Shown one piece after another: positions 1 to 6,067 of a stretch of 7,467 bases of DNA (positions are counted from its first letter, which is position 1; every line of letters starts with the position of its first letter). Both the position numbers and the translations under genes were made by a program. The stretch is from Oscillospiraceae bacterium (GTDB taxonomy: Bacteria; Bacillota; Clostridia; Oscillospirales; Ruminococcaceae): NCBI GenBank assembly GCA_031285945.1, contig JAITVF010000084.1:1-7467 (forward strand). The letters are read 5' to 3'. The notes beneath the pieces are model-generated. The model was not told the DNA's origin. It ran no database searches and worked only from the letters and a program-made list of their open reading frames with translations.

Positions 1-48
1 ATAAAAGCATTTTATTTGCGCAACAGATTTATAGTTGCGATCAGCTTG

Positions 49-89
49 AAAAGCGGACAAAGATCCCGTAGGATATTTTGTCCGCTTTT
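49..89 (-). terminator. Bidirectional rho-independent terminator ending the four-gene minus-strand unit
   Basis: A perfect 13-bp inverted repeat pairs 49-61 (AAAAGCGGACAAA) with 77-89 (TTTGTCCGCTTTT). Inside it a second short helix, ATCC 63-66 with GGAT 71-74, closes a CGTA tetraloop. The core GCGGAC is GC-rich and the outer ends are A/T tracts, so a U-run follows the stem on either strand. On the minus strand it begins 27 nt after the stop codon of the DUF2344 gene, the expected place for the operon terminator. On the plus strand it could also end a gene lying left of the window. No gene is seen in 1-116. Confidence 0.88.
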
Positions 90-116
90 TAAATTGCATC
101 AGCAATTCGTCCTATA

Positions 117-785
117 CTACTCAAAATCACGCAGCTGGGAATCCAGCACCCGCGCGCGTATAATTCTTACCCGTTCCGGCTCTCCGGCGTCAGCGTAAAG
201 AGCCTCGAGGGGAAGCTTTGGCGAAACGCTGAAGTCGCTGCCAGCCGCGAGCCTGAGCCTGAGGCTAAGTCCGTCGCCCGTAGTCTGCCGGCCAATAAGG
301 GTCATATGTGGTTTTATGTCTATTGGCCGCTCGCCCTTTTTGGTCTTCTTTACGACCTCGATCGCGGGCCGGTCAAACAGGCTCTCAAGAGCTCTGGCTG
401 CGGCTTCCCTTACCGATTCGGGATATCCCAGAAAGATATCGTATTCAGAAAAGGCTATGTCCCCCGCCCCCAGAACAGGCCTTGCGGCCCGCACATCGGA
501 AAATCCGGGGGGAAGGCATTCGGCAAGAATCCTTTCCGCCTCCCCGAGCCCGATTTCCTTCGTAAAGCGAAAGTCCACCATCTCGCAGAGGCTTTCGACT
601 CCCAGTGCGAGGGGGAGCAAAAATGTAAGATAAAGGTGGGGGTTAAAGCCTTGGGTATACCAGAAGGGCAAGCCGCTGCGGCGAAATGCCCTTGTCATGG
701 CGCGCATGGTGTCGAGATGGGAGATGTACCGGGCTCTTCCCGTTCTGGAATAAAAGAGCCTGACGGGAAAGGTTACCTCCTGCAT
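117..785 (-). CDS. TIGR03936 family radical SAM-associated protein (DUF2344)
   Basis: A 222-residue protein of the TIGR03936/DUF2344 (PF10105) family, the obligate-looking neighbour of TIGR03960 radical SAM proteins; its biochemical role is not established. Family hallmarks are seen near the N-terminus: an F-Y-S-R-T-G-R-A-R-Y-I-S-H-L-D block (about residues 11-25), the RAFRRSGLP stretch (32-40), Q-G-F-N-P-H (45-50) and a PLALGVES segment (58-65). There is no Cys cluster, signal peptide or membrane segment, so it should be cytosolic. I chose the ATG at 785 rather than the one at 836. It has a GGGGAGG Shine-Dalgarno 10 nt upstream, and the longer version would add 17 basic, low-complexity residues and lengthen the overlap with the upstream gene. 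With this start the overlap is 13 nt, so translation is probably coupled. In some bacteria the two proteins are fused, which supports a physical partnership. Family assignment is confident; function is not. Confidence 0.92.
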   Translation of the reverse strand: MQEVTFPVRLFYSRTGRARYISHLDTMRAMTRAFRRSGLPFWYTQGFNPHLYLTFLLPLALGVESLCEMVDFRFTKEIGLGEAERILAECLPPGFSDVRAARPVLGAGDIAFSEYDIFLGYPESVREAAARALESLFDRPAIEVVKKTKKGERPIDIKPHMTLIGRQTTGDGLSLRLRLAAGSDFSVSPKLPLEALYADAGEPERVRIIRARVLDSQLRDFE

Positions 786-2626
786 GGCGCCATAACCTCC
801 CCTTCCCACAGCGCGGCCGCGCCGCAGCCGGAGCATTCCCCCCGGCAGTGGGGCGTGGTTTTGCTCTCGTAGGCTTTTTGGTTCTCGGCTATAAGAAAAC
901 GCCTCGAGACTCCGTAATCAATATGTGACCAGGGCATAAGCTCGTCGTAGCTTCTTTTGCGTCTCACGTAAAAGGCGGGGTCGAGCCCCGAAGCCTCGAA
1001 GGCTTTGTCCCAGCGGGCCATGTCAAAATGCTCGCCCCAGCCATCGAGACGGCTTCCCTGCCGCCAGGCCTCCTCGATAACGGCGCAGAGCCTTCTGTCT
1101 CCCCTCGCGAGAACGCCCTCGAGCATTCCTGTTACCGAATCGTGGTACTTTAAGTTTATCTTTTTTGTTCTAATGGCCGCGATAAGTCGCTTTTGCTTTT
1201 CCATAAGAAGCTCGGGCGCGTCCTGCTGCTCAAACTCGAAGGGAGTAAAGGGCTTGGGGACAAAGCAGGCCACGCTCAGGTTAACCTGAACCCCCTTGCC
1301 CTTAGGCTTGTTCTCCATATGATAGAAGCTGTCGACAATCTTTTGGGCCAGCTCTGCAATCCCGTCGATATCCTCCATAGTCTCGGTGGGCAGGCCCATC
1401 ATAAAGTAGAGCTTAACCGAGGTGTACCCCTTTGAGAAGGCGCTAAGGCAGGTCCTCAGTATTTCCTCCTCGGTCAGGTTCTTGTTTATGGCGTTGCGCA
1501 GCCGCTGGGTTCCCGCCTCCGGCGCGAAGGTAAGGCCCGAGCGGCGAACCTCAGATATTTGCTCAAGAAGGCGCTCAGAGCAGCTGTCTATACGCAGGGA
1601 AGGCAGCGCGAGGTTTATCCGCTCCTCTTTGGTCCAGGGGAGCATCTCGTCAAGAAGCTCCTCCAGCCCCGTGTAATCGCTGGTGGAAAGTGAGGTCAGG
1701 GATATCTCGTCGTAGCCGGTAGCCTTTGAAAGATTTTTCGCGTCCCGGTTGAGGGTTTCGGGTGACTTGTCCCGAATAGGGCGGTAGATAAAGCCCGCCT
1801 GGCAAAATCGGCAGCCCCGGATACAGCCCCTTTGCACCTCGAGAATGGAGCGGTCGTGAACTATATCTATAAACGGCACTACAAAACGGTCGGGGAAATA
1901 CGCCTTATCCATATCCCTTATGATCCGCTTTTTTATGGTGGGGGGCGCGTCCTTCTTAGGCGTTATGGCGGCTACGGTTCCGTCCGGGTTGTAGAATATG
2001 TCGTAGAGGGAGGGGACGTATATCCCGGGGATTTTTGCCGCCCCGCGCAGGTATTCCTCTTTGGACAGGCCCGCTTTCTTAGCCTCCTGATAGAGGCGTA
2101 TCATCTCCAGGTTGACCTCCTCGCCCTCCCCAAGGACAAAGAGATCGACAAAGTCGGCGACCGGCTCGGGGTTGCAGGCGCAGGGGCCGCCCGCCATTAC
2201 AATGGGCGAAAGAGCGGTCCGCTCCGCCGCCCTGACCGGCAGTCCCGCCAGATCGAGCATATTGAGCACCGTTGTGTAGGAAAGCTCGTATTGCAGCGAA
2301 AAGCCTAAAAAATCGAAGTCCCTTACCGGCTCCAGGCTCTCGAGGCCGTAGAGGAGAATATTATTCTCCCGCATCAACGCTTCCATATCGGCGGCGGGGG
2401 CGAACACCCTCTCGCACCAGATATCGGGAATACCGTTTTTGAGGAAGTAGAGTATCTTCATGCCCAGATGGCTCATCCCTATTTCATACAAATCGGGAAA
2501 GCAAAAGGCAAAGCGGAGAGATACGTCCGCCGGATTTTTTACGACGCTGCCCGGCTCGCCGCCTATATAGCGGGCGGGCTTCTGAACCTTATCCAGTATG
2601 GCCTCAAGCTGCTTTTCAACCGTCAA
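773..2626 (-). CDS. TIGR03960 family B12-binding-type radical SAM protein
   Basis: A 617-residue protein, close to the usual family length. The N-terminal part (about 30-190) resembles the cobalamin-binding-like domain of this family, with FPDLYEIGMSHLG (43-55) and the GGPCACNPEPVADFVDLF stretch (146-163). No canonical DxHxxG cobalamin motif is visible. The radical SAM core begins near residue 255 with E-V-Q-R-G-C-I-R-G-C-R-F-C. Cys268, Cys272 and Cys275 form the CxxxCxxC [4Fe-4S]/SAM motif. Further core signatures are LTFAPEAGTQRLRNAINK (365-382) and GVQVNLSVACFVPKPFTPF (445-463). The C-terminus carries a second CxxxCxxC cluster (Cys594, Cys598, Cys601). The start is TTG at 2626, with GGAGG 9 nt upstream and no nearer in-frame ATG that would preserve the domain. 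It is cytosolic by sequence. The family reaction is unknown; the constant partner is the DUF2344 protein encoded next. The gene follows the DHHW gene after 55 nt and probably shares its transcript. Confidence 0.94.
   Translation of the reverse strand: MTVEKQLEAILDKVQKPARYIGGEPGSVVKNPADVSLRFAFCFPDLYEIGMSHLGMKILYFLKNGIPDIWCERVFAPAADMEALMRENNILLYGLESLEPVRDFDFLGFSLQYELSYTTVLNMLDLAGLPVRAAERTALSPIVMAGGPCACNPEPVADFVDLFVLGEGEEVNLEMIRLYQEAKKAGLSKEEYLRGAAKIPGIYVPSLYDIFYNPDGTVAAITPKKDAPPTIKKRIIRDMDKAYFPDRFVVPFIDIVHDRSILEVQRGCIRGCRFCQAGFIYRPIRDKSPETLNRDAKNLSKATGYDEISLTSLSTSDYTGLEELLDEMLPWTKEERINLALPSLRIDSCSERLLEQISEVRRSGLTFAPEAGTQRLRNAINKNLTEEEILRTCLSAFSKGYTSVKLYFMMGLPTETMEDIDGIAELAQKIVDSFYHMENKPKGKGVQVNLSVACFVPKPFTPFEFEQQDAPELLMEKQKRLIAAIRTKKINLKYHDSVTGMLEGVLARGDRRLCAVIEEAWRQGSRLDGWGEHFDMARWDKAFEASGLDPAFYVRRKRSYDELMPWSHIDYGVSRRFLIAENQKAYESKTTPHCRGECSGCGAAALWEGEVMAPCRR
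796..802 (-). promoter_or_regulatory. Ribosome binding site for the DUF2344 gene, inside the upstream reading frame
   Basis: On the minus strand GGGGAGG lies 10 nt before the ATG at 785. It sits within the last codons of the TIGR03960 gene. Together with the 13-nt overlap of the two frames this suits translational coupling, and it decides the start against the ATG at 836. Confidence 0.7.
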
Positions 2627-2635
2627 AAAAGTAAA

Positions 2636-2640
2636 CCTCC
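2636..2640 (-). promoter_or_regulatory. Ribosome binding site supporting a TTG start (TIGR03960 gene)
   Basis: GGAGG on the minus strand lies 9 nt before the TTG codon at 2626-2624. No ATG is available nearby in frame. The strong match and good spacing fix this rare start codon. Confidence 0.8.
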
Positions 2641-2653
2641 AAGCTTTTATACG

Positions 2654-2675
2654 CTAACGGCTAATAACTAATAAC
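2654..2675. repeat. Short heptad repeat in the intergenic gap
   Basis: On the plus strand three 7-bp units follow one another: CTAACGG (2654-2660), CTAATAA (2661-2667) and CTAATAA (2668-2674), followed by CT. The last two are identical. It fills most of the 55-nt gap between the DHHW and TIGR03960 genes. No function is evident and three units could arise by chance slippage. Confidence 0.4.
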
Positions 2676-2681
2676 TGCATG

Positions 2682-4103
2682 CTACCAGCCCAGCCCCTCT
2701 ATGCATTCGATATGGTAGGCGGTGTTGGCGGCGAAAATATTATTGATGAATATCACGTCGTCTACCCCTTGGGCTTTTACGAACTCGTTGAGGTTGAGCT
2801 CGAAATAGCGCTGGTCTACCACGTAAACCTCGTCGTAGTGGGGGATTAGGAAGGGCGCAAAAGCGTTGCCGTAGCTCTCCTTTACTATAAGGGCCTTGCG
2901 CCCGGTATTCGCCTCTGTGCTGATGTGAACAAGGGGATAGTCCCCGTGAAGGAATACGGAATAGCTGTTGGGGCTTACGGCGTACTCGGCCCAGACTGAG
3001 TGTTCCTTTGGGGTATAGGGGTCTCCCTTGTCGTAGCGAACGGCCGTCGCCTCCACCGGCATGATATAGTAGTCGACATAGTCGGCGGCCAGCTGGGCGT
3101 CGTTCGTATAGGTGTACATGGTTCCGTAAAAGTCGGTGAGGCGGCGCGTTTCGTAGTCTCCCAGCGAAAGTGGCTCGATTCCCGCGCTCTCACAAAAGGC
3201 CGTGTAGGCATAGTAAGCGCCAAGGCCAGTCCAGTGATGGTCGGCGTTAAAGTACACGTACTCGTCGGCGTGGGCGCCTATGGCGGCGTAAGCGTCCGCC
3301 CAGCGTACGCTATCGCCGAGGGCTTCCTCTATGATGTCAAGATTCGGCTTCTGGGGGCTGGTAACATCCTGATAGCGCTCGGGCAGCAAAAATTCTATGG
3401 CCGTGGGAGCTACCACGTTGTAAACCTGAACGCCCTCCCCAAAGCTTTTCGCGTAGCCGCTTATAGCTCCGGCGTACCACTCGGCCATTCCCCTGCTCCC
3501 GCCGAACATCTGCATCCCCCGGCCCTTGTAAACGAATACAGAACCGTTTTGCTCCCCGGTAAAGGCCGCGTCGTCAGCCTCGCGTATGATCTCCTCCGGT
3601 TCGCTCTGGGGCGGCGGTGAAGATTCCTCCCGCTCAGACGGCTGCAGCGCGGCCGTTGGGCTCTCGGGCCGGGAGGGGGGCGGAGCCGGCCCGCGTGAGG
3701 GTGCTTCCTCCGGCGCCTGCGGAGCCTTTGGGCCATAGATCTTAACGTCGTCGACGCGAATCCCGCGAAGGCCCTCCGCCCAAGCGGCAAAGGATACAAA
3801 ACCATCCCTGAAGGGGAAGGTGTCGGCGTAGTGCAGCTCAAGATCGCGTACATAGTCCCCCTCTAAAAGGGCGGGAACGCTGAACTCCGGCATTGCGGCA
3901 AGCGTTCTCTTTTCCGCTGCCGACTCGGCGGGTTTTTCCAGTGTCAGGGAGAGTATTCCCAGCAGAAGCAGTAGGCAGACAAAGGCCAGCGTGTGAAATA
4001 CGCAGGCCGTCTTCTCAAGCTTTTTGAATCTATACCCCTCTGGTACAGGGAGAGTTGAAAAATCATTGCTTCTCTCCTGAGTTATGACAGGCGCTGTTTG
4101 CAC
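2682..4103 (-). CDS. Membrane-anchored DHHW/AlgJ-AlgX-like O-acetylation protein
   Basis: A 473-residue DHHW family protein, distantly related to the SGNH-like AlgJ/AlgX factors that act with MBOAT acyltransferases to O-acetylate exported polysaccharide. A cytosolic N-terminus of about 32 residues precedes one transmembrane helix (about 33-55). The rest should be outside the membrane. Next come an AAEKRTLAAMPEF block (62-74), an FPFRDGFVSF motif (96-105) and a Pro/Glu/Ser-rich, probably disordered stretch (about 125-172). The catalytic-like domain contains D288-H289-H290-W291 in FNADHHWTGLGAYYAY, and later VKESYGNAF, where Ser410 is the likely nucleophile by analogy with AlgJ/AlgX. The start is taken as GTG at 4103: GGGAGG lies 9 nt upstream and the codon follows the MBOAT stop by 25 nt. 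An in-frame TTG at 4202 would overlap the MBOAT gene and adds 33 implausible residues. The adjacent MBOAT gene makes the two a probable acetylation pair. The acceptor polymer cannot be told from sequence. Confidence 0.9.
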   Translation of the reverse strand: MQTAPVITQERSNDFSTLPVPEGYRFKKLEKTACVFHTLAFVCLLLLLGILSLTLEKPAESAAEKRTLAAMPEFSVPALLEGDYVRDLELHYADTFPFRDGFVSFAAWAEGLRGIRVDDVKIYGPKAPQAPEEAPSRGPAPPPSRPESPTAALQPSEREESSPPPQSEPEEIIREADDAAFTGEQNGSVFVYKGRGMQMFGGSRGMAEWYAGAISGYAKSFGEGVQVYNVVAPTAIEFLLPERYQDVTSPQKPNLDIIEEALGDSVRWADAYAAIGAHADEYVYFNADHHWTGLGAYYAYTAFCESAGIEPLSLGDYETRRLTDFYGTMYTYTNDAQLAADYVDYYIMPVEATAVRYDKGDPYTPKEHSVWAEYAVSPNSYSVFLHGDYPLVHISTEANTGRKALIVKESYGNAFAPFLIPHYDEVYVVDQRYFELNLNEFVKAQGVDDVIFINNIFAANTAYHIECIEGLGW

Positions 4104-4112
4104 TTTGACTCG

Positions 4113-4118
4113 CCTCCC
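4113..4118 (-). promoter_or_regulatory. Ribosome binding site supporting a GTG start (DHHW gene)
   Basis: GGGAGG on the minus strand lies 9 nt before the GTG at 4103-4101, inside the 25-nt gap after the MBOAT stop codon. It sets the start 33 codons inside the longest open frame. Confidence 0.75.
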
Positions 4119-4128
4119 GCGTAAGCCT

Positions 4129-5538
4129 TTAAAACTTAAAGTATAAGAACGGGTTGTAGCTTTCCCCCACCAGCATGGCGGTGCATATAAGCAAAATGGC
4201 AAGGCTCACGGCGGCCCGCCCGTAGAGTACCGCCACGCGGGCGTGGGCACTCTTTATGCCGGCAATCTTTCTTTTCAGCAAGGGCAGTATCGGAGCGCAG
4301 AACGCCAGCGCCAGGATAAGCCAGAAAATGTTGTTCGTCACGGCTATGCCGAGCCCGGTATCTTTAACGGGCCTTCCGGCAAAGCCGAACATGACGCCAA
4401 GAGCTTCGCCGAGGCTCCCCAGATCCTCAAAGTAGAAGACGGTCCAGCCGACAAGGGTTATCAGAATAAGATACAGGTGAGAAAAAAAGGCGGGAAGCTT
4501 CTTAAGCAGCTCGCCCAAAAAGAGCCGCTCAATGGCAAGAAAGAGGCCGTAATATAGCCCCCACAGAATATAATTCCAGCTTGCTCCGTGCCACAGCCCC
4601 GTTAAAAACCACACGATAAAAATATTGCGATACACAAGCCTTCGGTTCCCGCCCAGGGAGATATAAACGTAGTCGCGGAAGAATCCCCCCAGGGATATAT
4701 GCCATCTCCGCCAGAACTCGGTCGCCGATTTAGCGATATATGGGTAGCTGAAGTTTTCATAGTAGTGGCAGCCGAACATCCGCCCCAGGCCCAGGGCCAT
4801 GTCGGAGTAGCCCGAAAAATCGTAGTAAAGCTGAATTGAAAACATAAGCGCCCCGAACCACGCCCCAGGAAGGCTAAGCTCCGAAAGGCTGCCCGCGAGA
4901 TACTGCCCCAGAAGCTTTCCCGCGTAGTTGGCGACCGCGACCTTTTTTAACAGGCCGACGCAAAATCGCGAGATACCGTCGCCCATACCCTGCCAGGTGG
5001 GGATTTCCTCACCTATCTCGTGCTCAACCTCGCTGTATCGGACTATCGGCCCCGCCACCAGACGGTGATAAAGGGAAACGAAGAGCAAAAAGGTCATAAA
5101 GCTGTGCTGGGCCTTTACCTTACCGCGGTAAACGTCTACCGAGTAGGATATGGTCTGAAAGGTGTAGAAGCTTATGCCTATCGGCAACGCAAAGCCGGGA
5201 ACGGGAATTCCGGTTCCCAGAAGCAGGTTGAGGTTTTCGACCGCGAAGCCGCTGTACTTGAATGTAAACAAAAGCCCCAGGTTCAGCACCAGGGAGGATA
5301 CTACCCCCAGCACGGCTATCTTTTTACCCATATGCCTTTCAATAAAGAGGCCGTGAAAATAGTCAATCGTGCCAGAAAACAGCAGCGCGACAATCCAAAC
5401 CGGCTCGCCCCAGGCGTAAAAGAAGAGGGAAAACGCAATAAGCACCACGTTACGGTAAGTCTGATTCTTTGTCAGGAAATACAAAAGAAAGTTGGCCGGC
5501 AAAAAAAGATAGAGAAAGATTAAATTCGCAAAGACCAC
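4129..5538 (-). CDS. MBOAT family membrane-bound O-acyltransferase (AlgI-like)
   Basis: A 469-residue polytopic membrane protein of the MBOAT family, AlgI/PatA/DltB-like branch. These enzymes carry acetyl groups across the membrane for O-acetylation of a surface polymer. Hydrophobic helices run throughout, beginning at residue 1-22 and ending at about 441-458. Signature segments in order are SFYTFQTISYSVDVYRG (123-139), LVAGPIVRY (160-168), YDFSGYSDMALGLGRMFG (239-256), FWRRWHISLGGFFRDYVY (275-292) and WFLTGLWHGASWNYILWG (310-327). His280 in the WRRWHIS motif and His317 in LWHGAS are the conserved pair; His317 matches the invariant MBOAT catalytic histidine. The length is typical for AlgI-like proteins. 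The start is GTG at 5538 with GGAGG 8 nt upstream. It is the first gene of the minus-strand unit and lies 25 nt upstream of its presumed partner, the DHHW gene. Family is certain; the acyl group (probably acetyl) and acceptor are inferred from the family. Confidence 0.95.
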   Translation of the reverse strand: MVFANLIFLYLFLPANFLLYFLTKNQTYRNVVLIAFSLFFYAWGEPVWIVALLFSGTIDYFHGLFIERHMGKKIAVLGVVSSLVLNLGLLFTFKYSGFAVENLNLLLGTGIPVPGFALPIGISFYTFQTISYSVDVYRGKVKAQHSFMTFLLFVSLYHRLVAGPIVRYSEVEHEIGEEIPTWQGMGDGISRFCVGLLKKVAVANYAGKLLGQYLAGSLSELSLPGAWFGALMFSIQLYYDFSGYSDMALGLGRMFGCHYYENFSYPYIAKSATEFWRRWHISLGGFFRDYVYISLGGNRRLVYRNIFIVWFLTGLWHGASWNYILWGLYYGLFLAIERLFLGELLKKLPAFFSHLYLILITLVGWTVFYFEDLGSLGEALGVMFGFAGRPVKDTGLGIAVTNNIFWLILALAFCAPILPLLKRKIAGIKSAHARVAVLYGRAAVSLAILLICTAMLVGESYNPFLYFKF

Positions 5539-5546
5539 GCCAAAGA

Positions 5547-5551
5547 CCTCC
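5547..5551 (-). promoter_or_regulatory. Ribosome binding site supporting a GTG start (MBOAT gene)
   Basis: GGAGG on the minus strand lies 8 nt before the GTG at 5538-5536. The protein then begins directly with the first hydrophobic helix, as MBOAT proteins of this branch usually do. Confidence 0.78.
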
Positions 5552-5618
5552 GAGATTAAAAACCCGACTTTTGTTCCTGATTAGTATATACCCAAACGCG
5601 GCAAAATGGAAGACGATA

Positions 5619-5690
5619 TTTGTCAATTTACGACATTGTACGACAAAGACGTCCTTTACGCCCAATGGCGCGAGGCTTATCAAGCCGCGG
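5619..5690 (-). promoter_or_regulatory. Repeat-rich leader upstream of the MBOAT gene, possible operator or structured RNA
   Basis: Several small symmetric elements are packed into about 70 nt. TACGACA occurs twice, starting at 5629 and 5639, one helical turn apart. TTTGTC (5619-5624) and GACAAA (5642-5647) are an inverted pair flanking the first copy, and TTGT/ACAA arms (5636-5646) surround ACG. Next come CGCC/GGCG arms (5659-5662 with 5667-5670) and GGCTT/AAGCC arms (5674-5678 with 5682-5686). I recognise no named riboswitch or operator. A lone TTGACA at 5626-5621 has no matching -10 at proper distance. Treat this as a candidate regulatory leader only. Confidence 0.3.
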
Positions 5691-5720
5691 TAGATTTTAT
5701 CCCGCATTATATGGTAAAAT
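5691..5720 (+). promoter_or_regulatory. Weak candidate promoter for the DUF1905 gene
   Basis: TAGATT (5691-5696), an 18-nt spacer and TAAAAT (5715-5720) form a weak sigma-70-type pair upstream of the plus-strand gene. The -10 matches five of six consensus bases and the -35 three of six. It overlaps the opposing minus-strand candidate, so both could not be occupied at once. AT-rich sequence here makes chance matches likely. Confidence 0.22.
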
Positions 5721-5735
5721 ATGCGAAATAAGCAA
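5706..5735 (-). promoter_or_regulatory. Candidate promoter for the minus-strand MBOAT-to-DUF2344 unit
   Basis: On the minus strand an exact TATAAT (5711-5706) lies 18 nt after TTGCTT (5735-5730), which matches the first three bases of TTGACA. Transcription would start near 5700 and give a leader of about 160 nt before the MBOAT start. The surrounding DNA is AT-rich. The -10 is good and the -35 weak. Confidence 0.4.
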
Positions 5736-5779
5736 AAATTGATTAAAAAGCAATTATAGCCGATAAAGGAGAGCCGCTC

Positions 5780-6067
5780 ATGAATAAAAAAACATACCAG
5801 TTTACGTCCGTGATACAAAAAGCGCCCGACCAGGACGCCGCCTGGGTAGAGGTGCCCTTTGATATACGAAAGGAATTCGGCAAGGGCCGGGTAAAGGTAA
5901 GCGCAACCTTTGACGGCGAGCCCTACGAGGGCAGCATTGTCAACATGGGGGTAAAAAACCCCGACGGCTCGGTCTGCTACATTATAGGTATCCGCAAGGA
6001 GATCAGGGCAAAAATTAACAGACAGCCTGGCGAGAGCGTTTTTGTAACGGTAAAAGAACGCGAATAA
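5780..6067 (+). CDS. DUF1905 domain-containing small protein
   Basis: A 95-residue protein matching the DUF1905 (PF08922) family by pattern. It opens with a Y-Q-F-T-S-V-I strand, then A-A-W-V-E-V-P-F-D-I (about 20-29), G-K-G-R-V-K-V-S-A-T-F-D-G-E-P-Y (35-50), a G-V-K-N-P-D-G-S segment, an I-G-I-R-K-E-I-R motif and a final P-G-E-S-V-F-V-T-V strand. The family is a small beta-barrel-like domain with no established activity; it occurs alone or joined to a YdeI-type domain, and here it stands alone at usual single-domain length. There is no signal peptide or membrane segment, so it should be cytosolic. The ATG at 5780 has an AAAGGAG site 8 nt upstream. It is a single-gene unit, divergent from the MBOAT operon and convergent with hutH, with its own terminator directly after the stop. 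Confidence 0.88.
   Translation: MNKKTYQFTSVIQKAPDQDAAWVEVPFDIRKEFGKGRVKVSATFDGEPYEGSIVNMGVKNPDGSVCYIIGIRKEIRAKINRQPGESVFVTVKERE

Noticed and set aside
19..39. Short inverted repeat CGCAAC/GTTGCG left of the main terminator
   Set aside because: It has only a 6-bp stem with a 9-nt loop and no clear U-tract; chance occurrence is likely.
786..836. ATG at 836 as the DUF2344 start
   Set aside because: It adds 17 unconserved basic residues and a 64-nt overlap, while the ATG at 785 has a well-spaced GGGGAGG.
306..872. Plus-strand open frames opposite the DUF2344 and TIGR03960 3' ends
   Set aside because: They are antisense to recognised proteins, and their residues are those expected from reverse-strand reading.
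2646..2674. TTATTA and TATAAA (17-nt spacer) as an internal promoter before the TIGR03960 gene
   Set aside because: The start of transcription would fall on or next to the Shine-Dalgarno at 2636-2640 and remove it; the -35 match is poor.
3000..3620. Plus-strand open frame of 206 codons opposite the DHHW gene
   Set aside because: It lies wholly antisense to a well-supported gene with conserved motifs, and shows no recognisable domain or ribosome site; it is a codon-bias shadow.
5056..5076. His-Arg before LVAGPI in the MBOAT protein, where Phe-Pro is common
   Set aside because: The position varies among MBOAT homologues and the catalytic motifs are intact, so it is not evidence of altered function.
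5621..5626. Perfect minus-strand TTGACA as the -35 of the MBOAT operon
   Set aside because: No -10 lies 16-18 nt downstream; the nearest good one (TATACT, 5588-5583) is 32 nt away.
5450..5818. Minus-strand open frame of 122 codons across the divergent intergenic region
   Set aside because: It overlaps the MBOAT start and the DUF1905 start in other frames, has no recognisable family, and its composition fits AT-rich non-coding DNA.
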